DNA of 64,000 nucleotides from contig NZ_CP066779.1 in the NCBI RefSeq assembly GCF_016598535.1, positions 3,529,198 through 3,593,197 on the forward strand, given 5' to 3'. Positions 1-9,030 of this stretch are shown piece by piece. Positions within the stretch are counted from its first letter, which is position 1. Every line of letters begins with the position of its first letter. The notes beneath the pieces were generated by a model. The model saw only the letters and a list, made by a program, of their open reading frames with translations, searched no databases and had not been told where the DNA came from. Both the position numbers and the translations under genes were made by a program. This stretch comes from Rhodococcus sp. P-2. Its GTDB lineage: Bacteria; Actinomycetota; Actinomycetes; Mycobacteriales; Mycobacteriaceae.

Positions 1-182
1 CTCGACAACAATGTCCACCTCCGATTGCCCGGCGCGAACCGGAATTTTTGAAACGATCAATGTTGCCGAACAATACGTGTTCTGAGACACATTTGGCAAG
101 ATCTTGAACGAAATTCCATATTTGCCGTTCAAGCTGCATATATGGACTCCAAGAGGGCGGAAATTTCTTGACAGAAGGCGCT
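1..182. other. upstream region of rhamnosidase gene
   Basis: No gene is seen before the rhamnosidase start. The stretch at 47-60 (TTTGAAACGATCAA) resembles the left half of the perfect LacI-type palindrome at 5767-5782, so it may be a weak operator of the same regulator (inference, about 11 of 16 positions agree). An AT-rich CATATA near 137-142 could serve as a -10 element. A nine-codon frame (143-172) ends just before the gene; I do not call it. Confidence 0.3.
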
Positions 183-2732
183 ATGGAGCGTTTCAATTAT
201 TTGGAAAAGTCACTCGCTCACACATCTCTTCGGCACGATCTGCCGCCGGCACTGCGCAGGACAGGACTTCCGTTGAACCCCATAACCGTTCCACCACGCT
301 TTCCACTGCAGTGGCGTGGCCACTGGATCTCGCACCCGAACGGCGCACAGACAGACATCGTCGTCGGTCCAATCCAGCCGCCTCTACCACCGCATCCGTT
401 TCATCGCGTGGAATTCGCCACCACAGTCGAACTGCCGACTCCAGTCCCACACGCCCCGTGCCGGGTCAGTGCAGATTCACGATACGTACTGACAGTGGGC
501 GGTGAAGTTGTCGGACGTGGCCCTGTCAGATCACAGGCAGACCGCCTGCACTACGACGAATACGACCTCGCTGAATTCCTGGTGCCCGGACCGAACCGCA
601 TCGAACTCCTGGTCACCTACTACGGACAGCCCAATCCCTTCTGGGCACCCGCGCGTAGCGGGGCCGGCTTCGGCAATCAAGCAGTAGCGGTCTTCGAAGC
701 CCGGATCGGTGACATTTGGCTGGCGACCGACGAGTCCTGGACGGCACGCGAACTCGGCGAATGGAGTGCGCCGACCGATCTCGGCGCAGACGCACGACTG
801 CCCCTAGAAGCATTCGACGCCACCGAGGCGCCACGTGAGGCCGTACCCGCACTCGTTCGGACGGTCAAGCACATGGGCGGGCTCGCCCGCTCGCAGCCAC
901 CGACGATGCCGTACGGACGCATGCTCCCCAGACCGATCGGCGCCCTCACCGAGAAGAACGTCCACGCGAAGTCCATGTCGTCGGTCGATCAGCTCGAAAC
1001 CGATGTGCTCACGGCCGGGGCCCCGATTCGGCGGATCGGTGAGATATTCGAGCGCCACCAGCAATACCGAACACAGAACTACGCCCCTGGCGATGTATTG
1101 ACAGTGAAACCGCACAGTCCGGTGATCATCGAAGTCGACATGGGCGAAATAGTCGCCGGTCGGGTCAACTACCTGGTCGACTCGGAACACTCGGTGACCG
1201 TGCGGGTAGCACTTCTCGAGAAGGCATTCGGCTACGAAAGCGACTCGGGCGAAGCACACGTGGCCGGCAGTATGATGCGGTCCGAACCGGGCAAATCGAA
1301 GTTCGAGGCGATCGAGGTGAACGGATTTCGATACGCGCTGCTGCTCGTGGAATCAACAGAGCCGACACGATTCTCACTCGAGCAGTTCGACGTCGACGAA
1401 TTTCTGTACGCACTCGCCGGTGACCACTTCTTCACCAGCGCGGACGCACAGATCAACGAGTTGTATCGGGCCGGACGTCGCACCGTCGAGTTGAACTCAC
1501 ATGACGCCTTCATCGATTGTCCGACTCGCGAGCAGCGGGCATGGGCGGGCGACGCATACGTACATGCGATCACGCATTTGACGTGTTCGGACGACTGGCG
1601 GCTGGTACGGCGAAGCCTCGAACTCGGCGACTCACCCCGATCCGACGGTCTACTACCGATGGCCGCATCCGGCGATGTCGAATTCATCGACAACATCACG
1701 ATTCCGGACTGGTCACTCTATTGGATCCACGGCTTGTCCCTGTACTACCGCTACTCCGGCGACACCGCCTTCGTTCATGCTCGAATACCGAGCGTCCAAC
1801 GGATTCTTCGCTGGTTCCTCGCCTACAAAGTCGAGGACCGAAACCTGATCGGTCACCTGCCCGAGTGGGTACTCACCGACTGGTCGGCAGTCTTCCTCGA
1901 CGGATGCAGTTCCATCGTGAACGGCTTACTCGGCCGCGCGCTGCTCGAATTCTCCGAATTGAGCGAGGCAATCGGCAACAACGGCGATGCACGTTGGGCC
2001 CGTGACGAATACGACTCGCTGTGTATCGGTTTCGAAACGTTCTGGGATGAGGAGCGCGGCGTCTACATCGACCATGTCGACGGAAAGAACGCACCGGATG
2101 CGTGTTCACAAATGGGTCAGGCTGCCGCTGTCGTCTCGGGATTTGCTCCGGCCGAACGCTATTCCGCACTGACGAAGGCACTTTCAGACGAGGATGCGAC
2201 GGTATACCGCAACTGGATCGGTGGGGCCAGCGGTTACTCCAAGGAGCGACGGCTCATGCATCTGCAGGGCAGGCAGGAAATCGACTGGGACACAAGGACA
2301 CAAATCACGCGAGCAGAACCGTTCGGCCAGGCGATGGTGCACGAGGCGTTAGGAAGGATGAACGCCATGGAGCCACTTCTCACAAGCGTGCGCCATTGGA
2401 GTGAACTGCTGTGGGAGGGAAATTCGACCTTCGCAGAGTGCTGGGGATTCGGAACACCCTGCCACGGTTGGAGTTCCTCGCCGACTTCTGCCCTGATAAC
2501 CAATATCCTGGGGATTCGCCCAGCCGAACCCGGATACCGATCGGCAGTCGTCGCCCCTCGCTACGATCTACTGCCCGCACTCTCGGGAAGCTGCCCCACC
2601 CCGTTCGGTGCAATCCGTTTGAAGTGCACCGAGTCGACGATTACCGTGCACAGCCCGATCCCCGTCTCCTTCCGACGGCCTGGCGGTGACGTCGAAAGAC
2701 TCGCGGCCGGATCCCACGAGCTGGCGCCGTAG
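183..2732 (+). CDS. alpha-L-rhamnosidase-like protein (GH78)
   Basis: Predicted glycoside hydrolase releasing terminal L-rhamnose. N-terminal jelly-roll-like part (about residues 40-200), then an (alpha/alpha)6-barrel with the GH78-type acidic segment DCPTREQRAWAGD (canonical form DCPQRDERxGWxGD) and a C-terminal beta-domain. No signal peptide, so it probably acts inside the cell on imported rhamnosides. ATG 183 has GAAGG five bases upstream; a TTG at 168 in the same frame (five extra residues) is possible. About 850 residues fits the family. Neighbouring rhamnose catabolic genes support the substrate; exact substrate is not determined. It ends at a strong hairpin shared with the convergent gene. 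Confidence 0.8.
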   Translation: MERFNYLEKSLAHTSLRHDLPPALRRTGLPLNPITVPPRFPLQWRGHWISHPNGAQTDIVVGPIQPPLPPHPFHRVEFATTVELPTPVPHAPCRVSADSRYVLTVGGEVVGRGPVRSQADRLHYDEYDLAEFLVPGPNRIELLVTYYGQPNPFWAPARSGAGFGNQAVAVFEARIGDIWLATDESWTARELGEWSAPTDLGADARLPLEAFDATEAPREAVPALVRTVKHMGGLARSQPPTMPYGRMLPRPIGALTEKNVHAKSMSSVDQLETDVLTAGAPIRRIGEIFERHQQYRTQNYAPGDVLTVKPHSPVIIEVDMGEIVAGRVNYLVDSEHSVTVRVALLEKAFGYESDSGEAHVAGSMMRSEPGKSKFEAIEVNGFRYALLLVESTEPTRFSLEQFDVDEFLYALAGDHFFTSADAQINELYRAGRRTVELNSHDAFIDCPTREQRAWAGDAYVHAITHLTCSDDWRLVRRSLELGDSPRSDGLLPMAASGDVEFIDNITIPDWSLYWIHGLSLYYRYSGDTAFVHARIPSVQRILRWFLAYKVEDRNLIGHLPEWVLTDWSAVFLDGCSSIVNGLLGRALLEFSELSEAIGNNGDARWARDEYDSLCIGFETFWDEERGVYIDHVDGKNAPDACSQMGQAAAVVSGFAPAERYSALTKALSDEDATVYRNWIGGASGYSKERRLMHLQGRQEIDWDTRTQITRAEPFGQAMVHEALGRMNAMEPLLTSVRHWSELLWEGNSTFAECWGFGTPCHGWSSSPTSALITNILGIRPAEPGYRSAVVAPRYDLLPALSGSCPTPFGAIRLKCTESTITVHSPIPVSFRRPGGDVERLAAGSHELAP

Positions 2733-2746
2733 GTTCGGTGACTACT

Positions 2747-2786
2747 GCGGGGTGCTGCTGGCCGATGAGGGCAAGCAGCACCCCGC
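2747..2786. terminator. bidirectional hairpin terminator
   Basis: Perfect 13-bp inverted repeat: GCGGGGTGCTGCT at 2747-2759 and its complement at 2774-2786 around a 14-base loop, followed by TTCTTT. It lies between two convergent genes (rhamnosidase ending 2732, acyl-CoA synthetase ending 2800) and can serve both. Confidence 0.8.
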
Positions 2787-2799
2787 TTCTTTCCGCCGA

Positions 2800-4272
2800 C
2801 TACCCGTCGAGCGAATTCCTTTTCTGCACACGAGCATCGCGTAGAGCGCCGCGTCGCACCTTGCCTGCGTCGTCTCGCAACGGAGTCTCACTGAACTCCA
2901 GCGAGCGAGGCAACTTGTAAGGCGCCAGGCGGTCTTTCAGATGTGCGAGAAGCTCGTCCGCGCCAGTTTCGTCTGCAACCTGAACGATCGCGTGGACGAC
3001 GTTGCCGAGGTCCTCGTCGGGCAGTCCGATCGCAGCGCACGTCAGCACCGCCGGGTGTTCGGCGAGCGCAGCTTCGATCTCGGCCGGGTAGACGTTGGCT
3101 CCACCCACCAAGATCATGTCGCTCGTGCGATCGGTGAGATAGAGGAACTTGTCGTCGTCGAAATATCCCAGGTCGCCCAGGGATTCCCAATCGCCGTGAG
3201 TACGCGATTTCGCACCGACGTATCGATAGGTTTCAGGCGTGCCGGGTGCCCGACGCATCCAGACCTCGCCGACCGTTCCACTCGGCAACTCGCGAAACTC
3301 TTCGTCCCGAATGGTCATTTCGCCAGACAGCACCGGCCCGACCGAACCCGGGTGAGTCAACCAGTTGACGCCGTCGATCATGCAGTTCGCCTGGGCTTCT
3401 GTACCCGAATACAACTCGACGACCTTCTCCGGGCCTATCCAGTCGAGCCACCCACGTTTAACCACAGGCGGGCAGGGTGCCCCGACATGCAATACAGTTT
3501 CGAGCGTCGAAACATCGGCCGCGCTGCGGATCTCGTCGGGAAGCCGCAGCATACGGCCCATCATCGTCGGGACCACGTAGAGCCAGGTGACGCCGAATCG
3601 GTCGATCGCGTGAAGGGTACGTTCAGCGTCGAATCGATCCATCAGCACCACGTGCTGCCCTTGCAACAAAGCCATCAGCGAGAACATGTTGGGCGCATTG
3701 TGGAACATCGGCGCCGTGTTGAGCATGACCCCGCCTGCCCTGAGTCGCAGAGCATCGGCACGACCGAGCACCGCTTCAGCGCTCGCTTCCTGCCCCGACA
3801 CGATCAATTTCGGGCTTCCCGTACTTCCGCCTGAGGTCGGAGCTTTCCACGCCGGAGAGATCATGTCCGGCAACGGCTCAGCTGATTCGCCCGACACGTC
3901 TGCGCTTGCGCTCATCCAAGCCCGTCCATCACCTGGCTCGAGTCCTACCACCAGCGACGGATTCGCGACTTCCAGTAGCCGGCTCAGCTCGTCGGCCGGC
4001 AGCCGGGCCGAGAGTGGTTGCGGAACAGCTCCGAGTTTCCATGCTGCGATGGATGATTCGATGTGACGCACACCGTTGGGCAGCGCAATGGATACCATCG
4101 AACCGGCAGTGACCCCCAGCGCTGCGAAGCAGCGTGCCAATTGATTCGTGCGGCGCTCCAGTTCACTGCGAGTGACGCTCTCGTGATCATCCGTCACAGC
4201 CAGTCGGTCCGGTGCCTCGAGTGCCAATGTCTGCAGTCGAGCAGGAAGTGATGTCGGTTCGTCGGTGCTCAT
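2800..4272 (-). CDS. AMP-forming acyl-CoA synthetase (class I adenylate-forming enzyme)
   Basis: ANL-superfamily ligase of about 490 residues. The P-loop-like TSGGSTGSPKLIVSG motif near residue 145, YSGTEAQ (A5-like) and the hinge/lysine segment ending KLPRSLEFSETPLRDDAGKVRR are visible. It would activate a carboxylic acid to its CoA thioester; the substrate cannot be read. It is divergent from the LacI regulator and convergent to the rhamnosidase, an odd guest in a sugar locus. ATG 4272 matches the family start (MSTDEP); an in-frame ATG at 4296 adds eight residues, and neither has a well-spaced ribosome site. A LacI-like half-palindrome lies upstream at 4341-4355. Confidence 0.8.
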   Translation of the reverse strand: MSTDEPTSLPARLQTLALEAPDRLAVTDDHESVTRSELERRTNQLARCFAALGVTAGSMVSIALPNGVRHIESSIAAWKLGAVPQPLSARLPADELSRLLEVANPSLVVGLEPGDGRAWMSASADVSGESAEPLPDMISPAWKAPTSGGSTGSPKLIVSGQEASAEAVLGRADALRLRAGGVMLNTAPMFHNAPNMFSLMALLQGQHVVLMDRFDAERTLHAIDRFGVTWLYVVPTMMGRMLRLPDEIRSAADVSTLETVLHVGAPCPPVVKRGWLDWIGPEKVVELYSGTEAQANCMIDGVNWLTHPGSVGPVLSGEMTIRDEEFRELPSGTVGEVWMRRAPGTPETYRYVGAKSRTHGDWESLGDLGYFDDDKFLYLTDRTSDMILVGGANVYPAEIEAALAEHPAVLTCAAIGLPDEDLGNVVHAIVQVADETGADELLAHLKDRLAPYKLPRSLEFSETPLRDDAGKVRRGALRDARVQKRNSLDG

Positions 4273-4634
4273 GCCTCGCGCTTTCGAAGGTTGCATTATT
4301 TCGCAAGTGTGGTCAGTTCCGAGCTAGGTGAATCGCGATGTTTAATCGTTTCATTCGTTTCTTCGTGACAGTAGGCAGCGGCACCGGTCGAAGTCAAGGC
4401 TTGGCAGCACCGATCGCCGGCGAGTCCTGACTCGCGCGAACGTGCGCAGGCCGTGTCGCAGAGTCGATGCAGGCCCCAGCCCCACAATTACTTCCGATGC
4501 GCAGCAGGTGCACGTAGGATTTCCCGATACACGACCACACAGCGGTTCGGCGTTGCTGAATCATGCAGCCGCAAGGGCCTTGTAGGCTGGCTCAGTCCAG
4601 CGGACCGAACGCAATCGTTTCAATAGGAGTCTTG
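4273..4634. other. divergent intergenic region with possible LacI operator
   Basis: About 360 bases without a convincing gene between the divergent acyl-CoA synthetase and lacI-type genes. TTTAATCGTTTCATT (4341-4355) has a central CG and agrees with about 11 of 16 positions of the palindrome at 5767-5782; it may be an operator (inference). Nothing else recognisable. Confidence 0.35.
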
Positions 4635-5681
4635 GTGACAGTGCACGACGGTCGGTCGTCTTCGAACCAGGTCATCGGCATGCGCGATGTCGCTGCGGCG
4701 GCAGGCGTCTCCATGGGCACGGTCTCCAATGTCCTCAACCGTCCGGAAATGGTCAGCGCCAAAACTAGGTCCCGGGTGCAGGCAGCCATGTCCGAGCTCG
4801 GCTTCGTCCGTAACGAATCTGCACGTCAGCTACGCGCGGGACACAGCAATACGCTTGCGTACGTCATGCTCGACGGCGCCAACCCCTTCTTCACCGACGT
4901 CGCCAAAGGCATCGAGGAAGCTGCCGAGGCCCATGACTTGTCGGTATTCCTCTGCAACAGCAACAACCGAGCCGAACGAGAACTGACTTACCTGAACAGG
5001 TTGGAACAACAACGAGTTCAAGGGGTACTCATCACGCCGATGGACCCGGAGGCCGCGATTCTCGACGAGTTACCCAAGCGCGGAACGCGTGTTGTCATCG
5101 TCGATCGACGTCGGGCACGCCCGACTCACTGCTCGGTGACGGTCGACGACGTCGAGGGCGGCGGCCTGGCCGTCGAGCATTTGCTCGAAATGGGCCATAC
5201 CAGCATCGCATTCGTCGGCGGACCGCCTTCGATCGGACAGATCCGCGATCGGCGGGAGGGCGCACTCAATGCCGTTGCGGAAGCCGGGCTCTCACCCGAT
5301 CACCTGATCGAAATCGACACCGCCGGGCTGACAGTCTCAGAGGGAATCGGGGCAGGCGAGCGCATTCTCGGCCTCAGCGCGAAGAACCGCCCGACTGCGG
5401 TGTTCTGCGCCAACGACCTGTTGGCGCTCGGATTGCTTCAGCAATGTGTCGCCCTCGGAGTTCGAGTGCCGGACGATCTGGCCATCGTCGGCTACGACGA
5501 CATCGAGTTCGCGGCAGCCGCAGCGGTGCCACTCACCTCGGTACGCCAGCCACGCAAACTCTTGGGCGAGACCGCGGCCAATCTCCTCTTTCGTGAGGTC
5601 GAGGACCCCGAACATACCCATGAGCAGGTACTTTTCTCTCCCGAACTAGTCGTCCGTCGCTCGTCACGATCCACGAACTGA
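4635..5681 (+). CDS. LacI-family transcriptional regulator of the rhamnose genes
   Basis: LacI/GalR repressor, about 348 residues. The N-terminal helix-turn-helix reads MRDVAAAAGVSMGTVSNVLNRP, followed by the hinge and a periplasmic-binding-protein-like sugar sensor ending near PLTSVRQP. GTG 4635 is chosen because AGGAG (4625-4629) lies five bases upstream; GTG 4641 is an alternative. It is directly upstream of rhaI, whose promoter carries a perfect palindrome with central CG, the usual LacI operator form. Role as rhamnose-responsive repressor is inferred from position; the inducer (rhamnose, rhamnulose or phosphate ester) is unknown. Confidence 0.85.
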   Translation: MTVHDGRSSSNQVIGMRDVAAAAGVSMGTVSNVLNRPEMVSAKTRSRVQAAMSELGFVRNESARQLRAGHSNTLAYVMLDGANPFFTDVAKGIEEAAEAHDLSVFLCNSNNRAERELTYLNRLEQQRVQGVLITPMDPEAAILDELPKRGTRVVIVDRRRARPTHCSVTVDDVEGGGLAVEHLLEMGHTSIAFVGGPPSIGQIRDRREGALNAVAEAGLSPDHLIEIDTAGLTVSEGIGAGERILGLSAKNRPTAVFCANDLLALGLLQQCVALGVRVPDDLAIVGYDDIEFAAAAAVPLTSVRQPRKLLGETAANLLFREVEDPEHTHEQVLFSPELVVRRSSRSTN

Positions 5682-5739
5682 CACGGGCTTACTACAGCCG
5701 CACTTTTGAGCGACTACTCCCTACTCAGACGCACCGGGG

Positions 5740-5767
5740 TTGACAGTTGTGGAGCCCATCACATAAT
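5740..5767 (+). promoter_or_regulatory. rhaI promoter (-35 TTGACA, -10 CATAAT)
   Basis: TTGACA at 5740-5745 and CATAAT at 5762-5767 are separated by 16 bp, near the sigma-70 consensus, 40 bp upstream of the rhaI start. The -10 runs into the operator at 5767-5782. Confidence 0.7.
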
Positions 5768-5782
5768 TTGAATCGATTCAAA
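5767..5782. promoter_or_regulatory. LacI-type operator upstream of rhaI
   Basis: TTTGAATCGATTCAAA is a perfect 16-bp palindrome with a central CG, typical of LacI-family operators, overlapping the end of the -10 box and the probable transcription start. A bound repressor would block initiation of the rhaI-aldolase-rhaB operon. Confidence 0.75.
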
Positions 5783-5805
5783 CATTCTCGATTCAGTGGA
5801 GCGGC

Positions 5806-6972
5806 ATGCCTACATTCAGTGAAATCTCGGAAGCGCTCGCGGACCAGTCCATCGAATTGCCTTCGTGGGCGTTCGGTAACTCCGGAACTCGATTCAAAGT
5901 GTTCGGTTCCACCGGCGCGCCTCGGGATCCCTACGAAAAACTCGCCGACGCGGCCAAGGTTCACGAACTGACCGGACTGGCACCGTCGGTCGCTCTGCAC
6001 ATTCCGTGGGATCTCGTCGACGACTTCGACAAGTTGGGTACCCACGCTGCCAACCTCGGAGTGCGACTGGGAACCGTCAATACCAACACATTTCAGGATG
6101 ACGACTACAAGTTCGGCAGCCTCACACATGTCGACGAACGAGTACGTGCGAAGGCAATCGCACACATGCATCAGTGCATCGACATCATGGATGTCATCGG
6201 CAGTCGCGACCTGAAGATCTGGCTACCGGACGGCACCAACTATCCCGGCCAAGGCGACCTGCGTGATCGACAGGACCGACTTGCCGATTCGCTACGCCAG
6301 GTCTACGACCGTTTGTCCGAGCATCAGCGACTTGTGCTCGAATACAAGTTCTTCGAACCCGCCTTCTACGCCACCGACGTCCCGGACTGGGGCACCTCGT
6401 ACGCTCACAGCGTCGCCCTCGGCGAGCGCGCTTTCGTCTGCCTCGACACCGGACACCATGCACCTGGTACCAACATCGAATTCATCGTTGCTCAGTTACT
6501 GCGCCTCGGCCGTCTCGGCTCCTTCGATTTCAATTCGCGATTCTATGCGGACGACGACCTGATCGTCGGCGCTGCAGATCCATTTCAGTTGTTCCGCATC
6601 ATGTTCGAGGTCATTCGTGGTGGTGGATACGGGCCCGACAGCGAAGTCGCATTCATGCTCGATCAGTGCCACAACGTCGAGGAAAAGATCCCCGGACAGA
6701 TACGCTCGGTCCTCAACGTCCAGGAGATGACCACCCGGGCCTTACTCGTCGACCGTGCCGCCCTCACCGAGGCGGAGAAACTCGGTGACGTGCTCGGCGC
6801 ACACGAGATCTTCATGGATGCCTTCTACACCGACGTCCGTTCGGACCTGGCAGATTGGCGCGTATCTCGCGGTCTTCCCGCCGAACCCATGCAGGCATAC
6901 CGCGAGAGCGGATATGCAGACCACATCAACTCCACCCGGACGGGTGGAATCCAAGCCGGTTGGGGAGCCTGA
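5806..6972 (+). CDS. rhaI: L-rhamnose isomerase
   Basis: Sugar isomerase (TIM barrel, xylose-isomerase-like) of 388 residues, resembling the actinobacterial/Pseudomonas RhaI type rather than E. coli RhaA. Converts L-rhamnose to L-rhamnulose in the cytoplasm, first step of the phosphorylated pathway. The segments VLEYKFFEPAFY and CLDTGHHAPGTNIE hold acidic and histidine residues of the kind that bind the metal ion in this family. ATG 5806 follows GGAGCGG. First gene of a tight operon; the aldolase fusion begins eight bases after its stop. Name rests on similarity plus the kinase and aldolase next to it. Confidence 0.88.
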   Translation: MPTFSEISEALADQSIELPSWAFGNSGTRFKVFGSTGAPRDPYEKLADAAKVHELTGLAPSVALHIPWDLVDDFDKLGTHAANLGVRLGTVNTNTFQDDDYKFGSLTHVDERVRAKAIAHMHQCIDIMDVIGSRDLKIWLPDGTNYPGQGDLRDRQDRLADSLRQVYDRLSEHQRLVLEYKFFEPAFYATDVPDWGTSYAHSVALGERAFVCLDTGHHAPGTNIEFIVAQLLRLGRLGSFDFNSRFYADDDLIVGAADPFQLFRIMFEVIRGGGYGPDSEVAFMLDQCHNVEEKIPGQIRSVLNVQEMTTRALLVDRAALTEAEKLGDVLGAHEIFMDAFYTDVRSDLADWRVSRGLPAEPMQAYRESGYADHINSTRTGGIQAGWGA

Positions 6973-6980
6973 ATCTCGCT

Positions 6981-9026
6981 ATGACTGAATCGACGAACAC
7001 CACTGTCGCGCAACTGCTTGCCCGTTCGAACAGGCTCGGATCGGATCCGAGGAACACGAACTACGCAGGTGGAAACACCTCGGCCAAGGGCCACGTCACG
7101 GATCCCGTCACCGGCGATACTGTCGAACTCCTGTGGGTGAAAGGGTCCGGTGGAGATCTCGGTACACTGACCGAAAACGGTTTGGCAACACTCCGGTTGG
7201 ACCGGATGCGGTCTCTCGTCGACGTCTATCGCGGCGTCGACCACGAAGACGAGATGGTCGCCGCCTTCGACTACTGCTTACACGGGAAGGGCGGCGCCGC
7301 GCCGTCGATCGACACCGCGATGCACGGTCTCGTCGGTGCCGCCCACGTCGATCATCTACATCCGGATTCCGGAATCGCAATTGCCACCGCCGCCGACGGG
7401 GAACAACTGACCAAGAACGTCTTCGGAGAGAAAGTCGTGTGGATTCCGTGGCGCCGACCGGGCTTTCAATTGGGACTCGACATCGCCGAGGTACACAAGA
7501 CGCATCCTGAGGCGGTAGGCACCATCCTCGGCGGTCACGGAATCACCGCCTGGGGTGCATCCAGCGATGAAGCCGAAGCCAATTCTCGGTGGATCATCGA
7601 GACCGCTCAGCGGTATCTGGACGAGAACGGATCAGCCACACCGTTCGGCGAAACGGTCGACGGTTTCACACCGCTGCCCGTCGACGAAAGGCGCGCGCGG
7701 GCCGCCGCTCTCGCCCCGCATCTGAGAAGGATCGCATCCCGCGACCGGCCCATGGTCGGGCACTTCAGTGATGCCGACGTCGTACTCGAATTCCTTGCCT
7801 CCGAAAAGCTTGCACCACTTGCAGAATTGGGAACCTCATGCCCTGATCACTTCCTGCGGACCAAGGTCAAGCCGCTCGTTCTCGAGCTCCCGACTTCGGC
7901 GACGATCGACCAGTACATCGCCCGTCTGACCGAGCTCCACGAGGCATATCGCAAGGATTATCTGGCCTACTACAACCGCTATGCGACCGCGGATACTCCT
8001 CCCGTCCGCGGAGCCGACCCGGCGATCATTCTCGTTCCCGGCGTCGGAATGTTCTCCTACGGCAAGGACAAACAAACTGCACGCGTCGCCGGTGAGTTCT
8101 ACACCAACGCCGTCAACGTCATGCGGGGTGCCGAGTCCGTGTCCACCTACGCGCCTATCGACGAGAGCGAGAAGTTCCGGATCGAGTACTGGGCGTTGGA
8201 AGAGGCGAAGCTTCAACGGATGCCGGCACCACGTTCGCATGCCTCCCGCATCGCGTTGGTGACAGGTGCTGCGAGTGGAATCGGACGAGCGATTGCGACT
8301 CGTCTGGCAGCCCAGGGCGCATGCGTGGTGATCGCCGATCTCGACGGCGAGAAGGCCAGAGCTGCTGCGGAGGCTATCGGCAACACGGACGTCGCGATCG
8401 GCGTGCAGGCCGACGTCACCGACAGCGCCCAAGTCCACGCTGCCGTGGACGCTGCACTCCTGGCCTTCGGTGGCCTGGATCTACTGGTGAACAATGCCGG
8501 ACTGTCGATTTCGAAACCACTTCTCGACACCACCGAGCAGGATTGGGATCTGCAGCACGACGTGATGGCCAAAGGCAGCTTTCTTGTGGCGCAGGCCGGG
8601 GCGAAGGCGATGATCGATCAGGGCCTCGGCGGCGACATCGTCTATATTTCGTCGAAGAACTCGGTGTTCGCCGGGCCGAACAACATCGCGTACAGCGCGG
8701 TCAAAGCCGATCAGGCCCACCAGGTTCGCTTGCTCGCTGCCGAACTCGGCGAGCACGGCATCAAAGTCAACGGCATCAATCCCGACGGAGTTGTGCGTGG
8801 ATCCGGAATCTTCGCCGGCGGCTGGGGCGCCAAGCGAGCTGCTGTCTACGGAGTCGACGAGGAGAAGCTGGGTGAGTTCTACGCGCAGCGAACCCTTCTC
8901 AAGCGTGAAGTCCTTCCGGAACACGTCGCCAACGCCGCCGCGATGATCACATCAGACGAGTTCAGTCACACCACCGGATTGCACATCCCGGTCGATGCCG
9001 GCGTCGCTGCCGCGTTTCTCCGGTAG
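6981..9026 (+). CDS. rhaEW: bifunctional rhamnulose-1-phosphate aldolase / short-chain dehydrogenase
   Basis: Two fused enzymes in 681 residues. Residues 1 to about 420 form a class II (AraD/FucA-like, zinc) aldolase with HVDHLHPDSG and GGHG motifs, cleaving rhamnulose 1-phosphate to DHAP and L-lactaldehyde. Residues from about 422 are a Rossmann short-chain dehydrogenase with VTGAASGIG and the ISSKNS...YSAVK catalytic Ser-Tyr-Lys set, expected to oxidise lactaldehyde. The same fusion is known from Bacillus subtilis (RhaEW) and actinobacteria. ATG 6981 is chosen; the frame is open upstream but lies inside rhaI. The kinase gene starts four bases after its stop. Confidence 0.88.
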   Translation: MTESTNTTVAQLLARSNRLGSDPRNTNYAGGNTSAKGHVTDPVTGDTVELLWVKGSGGDLGTLTENGLATLRLDRMRSLVDVYRGVDHEDEMVAAFDYCLHGKGGAAPSIDTAMHGLVGAAHVDHLHPDSGIAIATAADGEQLTKNVFGEKVVWIPWRRPGFQLGLDIAEVHKTHPEAVGTILGGHGITAWGASSDEAEANSRWIIETAQRYLDENGSATPFGETVDGFTPLPVDERRARAAALAPHLRRIASRDRPMVGHFSDADVVLEFLASEKLAPLAELGTSCPDHFLRTKVKPLVLELPTSATIDQYIARLTELHEAYRKDYLAYYNRYATADTPPVRGADPAIILVPGVGMFSYGKDKQTARVAGEFYTNAVNVMRGAESVSTYAPIDESEKFRIEYWALEEAKLQRMPAPRSHASRIALVTGAASGIGRAIATRLAAQGACVVIADLDGEKARAAAEAIGNTDVAIGVQADVTDSAQVHAAVDAALLAFGGLDLLVNNAGLSISKPLLDTTEQDWDLQHDVMAKGSFLVAQAGAKAMIDQGLGGDIVYISSKNSVFAGPNNIAYSAVKADQAHQVRLLAAELGEHGIKVNGINPDGVVRGSGIFAGGWGAKRAAVYGVDEEKLGEFYAQRTLLKREVLPEHVANAAAMITSDEFSHTTGLHIPVDAGVAAAFLR

Positions 9027-9030
9027 ACCG

